From: Picochlorum sp. 'celeri'
Lineage: Eukaryota > Chlorophyta > Trebouxiophyceae
NCBI GenBank assembly: GCA_010909725.1
Contig: JAACMV010000027.1
Location: 1 to 64,000, forward strand
DNA: 64,000 nt
Direction: 5' to 3'
Positions 62,486 through 64,000 of this stretch are shown piece after piece. Position numbers and translations under genes: made by a program. Each line of letters starts with the position of its first letter. Within the stretch, counting starts at the first letter, position 1. The notes under the pieces were generated by a model. The model had not been told where the DNA came from and ran no database searches. It worked only from the letters and a program-made list of their open reading frames with translations.

Positions 62486-64000
62486 ATGGCGAACAAACAG
62501 GAGCAGCTGGACAGCGAGCTCCTGCAGGTTGCTGGGCAGTCTGGTCCCGGTGCGGCAGGAAACAATACTGGAGGACTTTCGGATATCTCAGAAGATGACA
62601 TCTCAGACGTGAATGACGATGGCAGGTTCGTTGGATATGCACCGTGCCTCGGTGATGAGTTGGAAAAGATTTTAGTGTTTTGTCTGGTCGTGTAGGAGTA
62701 CCATGATGGACAATGACGACGTGGATATATCTGACGACGATGATGAATTTTTGGATGAGGAAAGGCTGGCGAGAATGACCGAGTTGGAAAGAGAGATGGA
62801 GTTGGCGGAACGCGCCGAGAGACAGCAGCAGAAACGCCAACGCGAAGAGCTTTTGAAGGCAGCGGGTGGCCGCAGGCGATCGGGGAGGGAGGTGCGAGAG
62901 GAGAATAAGAAAAAGTCTGCAATTGAAGAACTGAAAGCGGCAAGAGAGAGGAAGGCGAGGGGCGAGAAGGCTGTCTTTGAAGAACCAGACGAGGAAGAGG
63001 TTGAGGCAGAACCCGCGTCTTTGGGTGGGGACGAGGATGAGATCATGTCCGAGGACGATATTGTGGAGCAGCACGACGACGATGAAGAGGCTTCATACCA
63101 GGAGGTGAAAGGAATTCAAGTGCGGCGGTATAAATTAGAGGAATGGTACAACAAGCCTTTCTTTGAGAAAACGTTGCCAGGTTGTATTGTTCGCCTTGCG
63201 GCAGGCAACAAAAAGGCTCCAGATGGGCACACAATGTACGGGAGCGATGGGCGACCAGTCGTTCAGTACATGGCGGCTCGCGTCGCCGGTCTTGTGGAGA
63301 AGGAACCAGGTTACTACAAGTACCTGAATCAATCTGCCCCACCTTGGAAAAGCCCGTATCCTTTTGGTCCCAAAGGAGAGAAGACATCTATTTGGCTACG
63401 AGTGGTGCGAGGAAACTCCGAGAAGATATGGCCTCTGGCCCAGGTATCGAATTCTTCAATCACAGAGCAAGAATTTTACAGGTATCACCAGCAATGCGAA
63501 GACAATGGTGTAGGTCAAATAACTAGAAGCCAGGTGGAGAGGGCCCGGGCCAGGTTGGTGGAAGCCGAGAACTATGTGTTCACCGAAACAGATGTCGCTA
63601 GATTGATTGAGGAAAAACGACTGAAAGGGGCGGGGTCGAGGAGAAATGCAGCCTTGGAAAAAGCTCGATTGGAGAGGGAACGTGATGCAGCCAAGCAGAG
63701 AGGAGATAGTGTCCTGGTTGATCAACTCGACAGTCAAATACAAGAAATACAAGCAAGCATAGAGGCCTCGAGGAAGAAAGATTCTCTTGCCGAACTGAAT
63801 AAGAAGAATGCTAGCATCAATTTCAAAACAACCATGATGGCAGAACAGCAAAACAACGATGATGCAACTGGAGGAGACACCATGCTTGATCCATTCCGCA
63901 GGAGAGTGACGCGGCCTGTTGTGTACTGGAACACGGCTGGTGCCGTAGACGAGAAAGAGCACGAGCAAGCTCCTCAAAGTGCAGAGGAGCAGGACATAGA
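62486..64000 (+). CDS. RTF1 (Paf1 complex, Plus3 domain), truncated by window end
   Basis: Exon 1 is 62,486-62,625 (MANKQEQLDSELL..., donor GTTCGT); exon 2 starts 62,696 and is open to base 64,000. The join gives an acidic N-terminus, a basic RERQQQ/KRQREELL helix, then the Plus3 domain: RRYKLEEWYNKPFFEKTLPG, CIVRLAAGNKK, ... ENYVFTETDVARLIEEKRLK and RRNAALEKARLERERDAAKQ, the standard RTF1 order. A ~25-residue insert separates CIVRLAAG from the next strand. RTF1 couples Pol II elongation to histone H2B ubiquitylation. The C-terminus lies outside the window. Confidence 0.93.

Noticed and set aside
1..64000. CRISPR arrays, rRNA genes, viral or toxin genes
   Set aside because: None seen; no regularly spaced short direct repeats with unique spacers and no rRNA signatures. 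TlyA, historically called hemolysin, is an rRNA methyltransferase here.

Overview
The window is nuclear DNA of a photosynthetic eukaryote, most likely a green alga. The evidence is spliced genes together with nucleus-encoded plastid proteins: bacterial-type plastid uL6 (plastid-encoded in red algae, nuclear in the green lineage), a ClpR2-like subunit, plastid glycerol-3-phosphate acyltransferase, a NusG-like plastid factor and an EXECUTER protein. There are also plant-type proteins such as an APEM9-like peroxisome protein. An SSX2IP/Msd1-like centrosomal coiled-coil gene suggests a centriole-bearing, probably flagellate cell. Species is not determinable from the sequence alone.

Layout. Bases 1-10,460 hold no convincing gene. 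They form a repeat block: trinucleotide microsatellites, a large two-copy tandem duplication (offset about 4.2-4.8 kb), inverted repeats, an ~0.8 kb tandem repeat, one hAT-type MITE and small gene fragments. At the edge of this block, 14 bp from the stop codon of the first core gene, sits an apparently intact Fanzor (eukaryotic TnpB-like RNA-guided nuclease) gene. It lies inside a mariner-like element with inverted repeats and TA target duplications (10,466-13,031). From 13,048 to the end the window is gene-dense, about one gene per 1.6 kb, with short introns and very tight or overlapping convergent 3' ends.

The core genes are housekeeping. Plastid: CLPR2-like, plastid uL6, ATS1-type GPAT, NusG-like factor, EXECUTER, TlyA-like methyltransferase and YggT protein. 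Mitochondrion: COX5B, mS23, carrier, Cpn10. Translation and tRNA: P2, ELP6, MnmG. Lipids: CDS, class 3 lipase, GPAT. Nitrogen: GSII glutamine synthetase. Motility and trafficking: kinesin-7-like motor, Exo84-like, SSX2IP-like. Transcription: PRCC-like, RTF1. Many exon structures were rebuilt by hand from splice signals plus reading-frame continuity; exon coordinates are given in the entries. The final gene (RTF1) runs off the right end.

The most interesting layer is mobile. One intact Fanzor locus coexists with three degenerate relatives (about 4.69, 46.9 and 56.5 kb), one of which abuts a lipase gene that has lost its 5' half. Two copies of the same 400-bp hAT MITE carry perfect 8-bp target duplications; one truncates a DUF3253-like gene that also has an in-frame TGA at the family's conserved cysteine.
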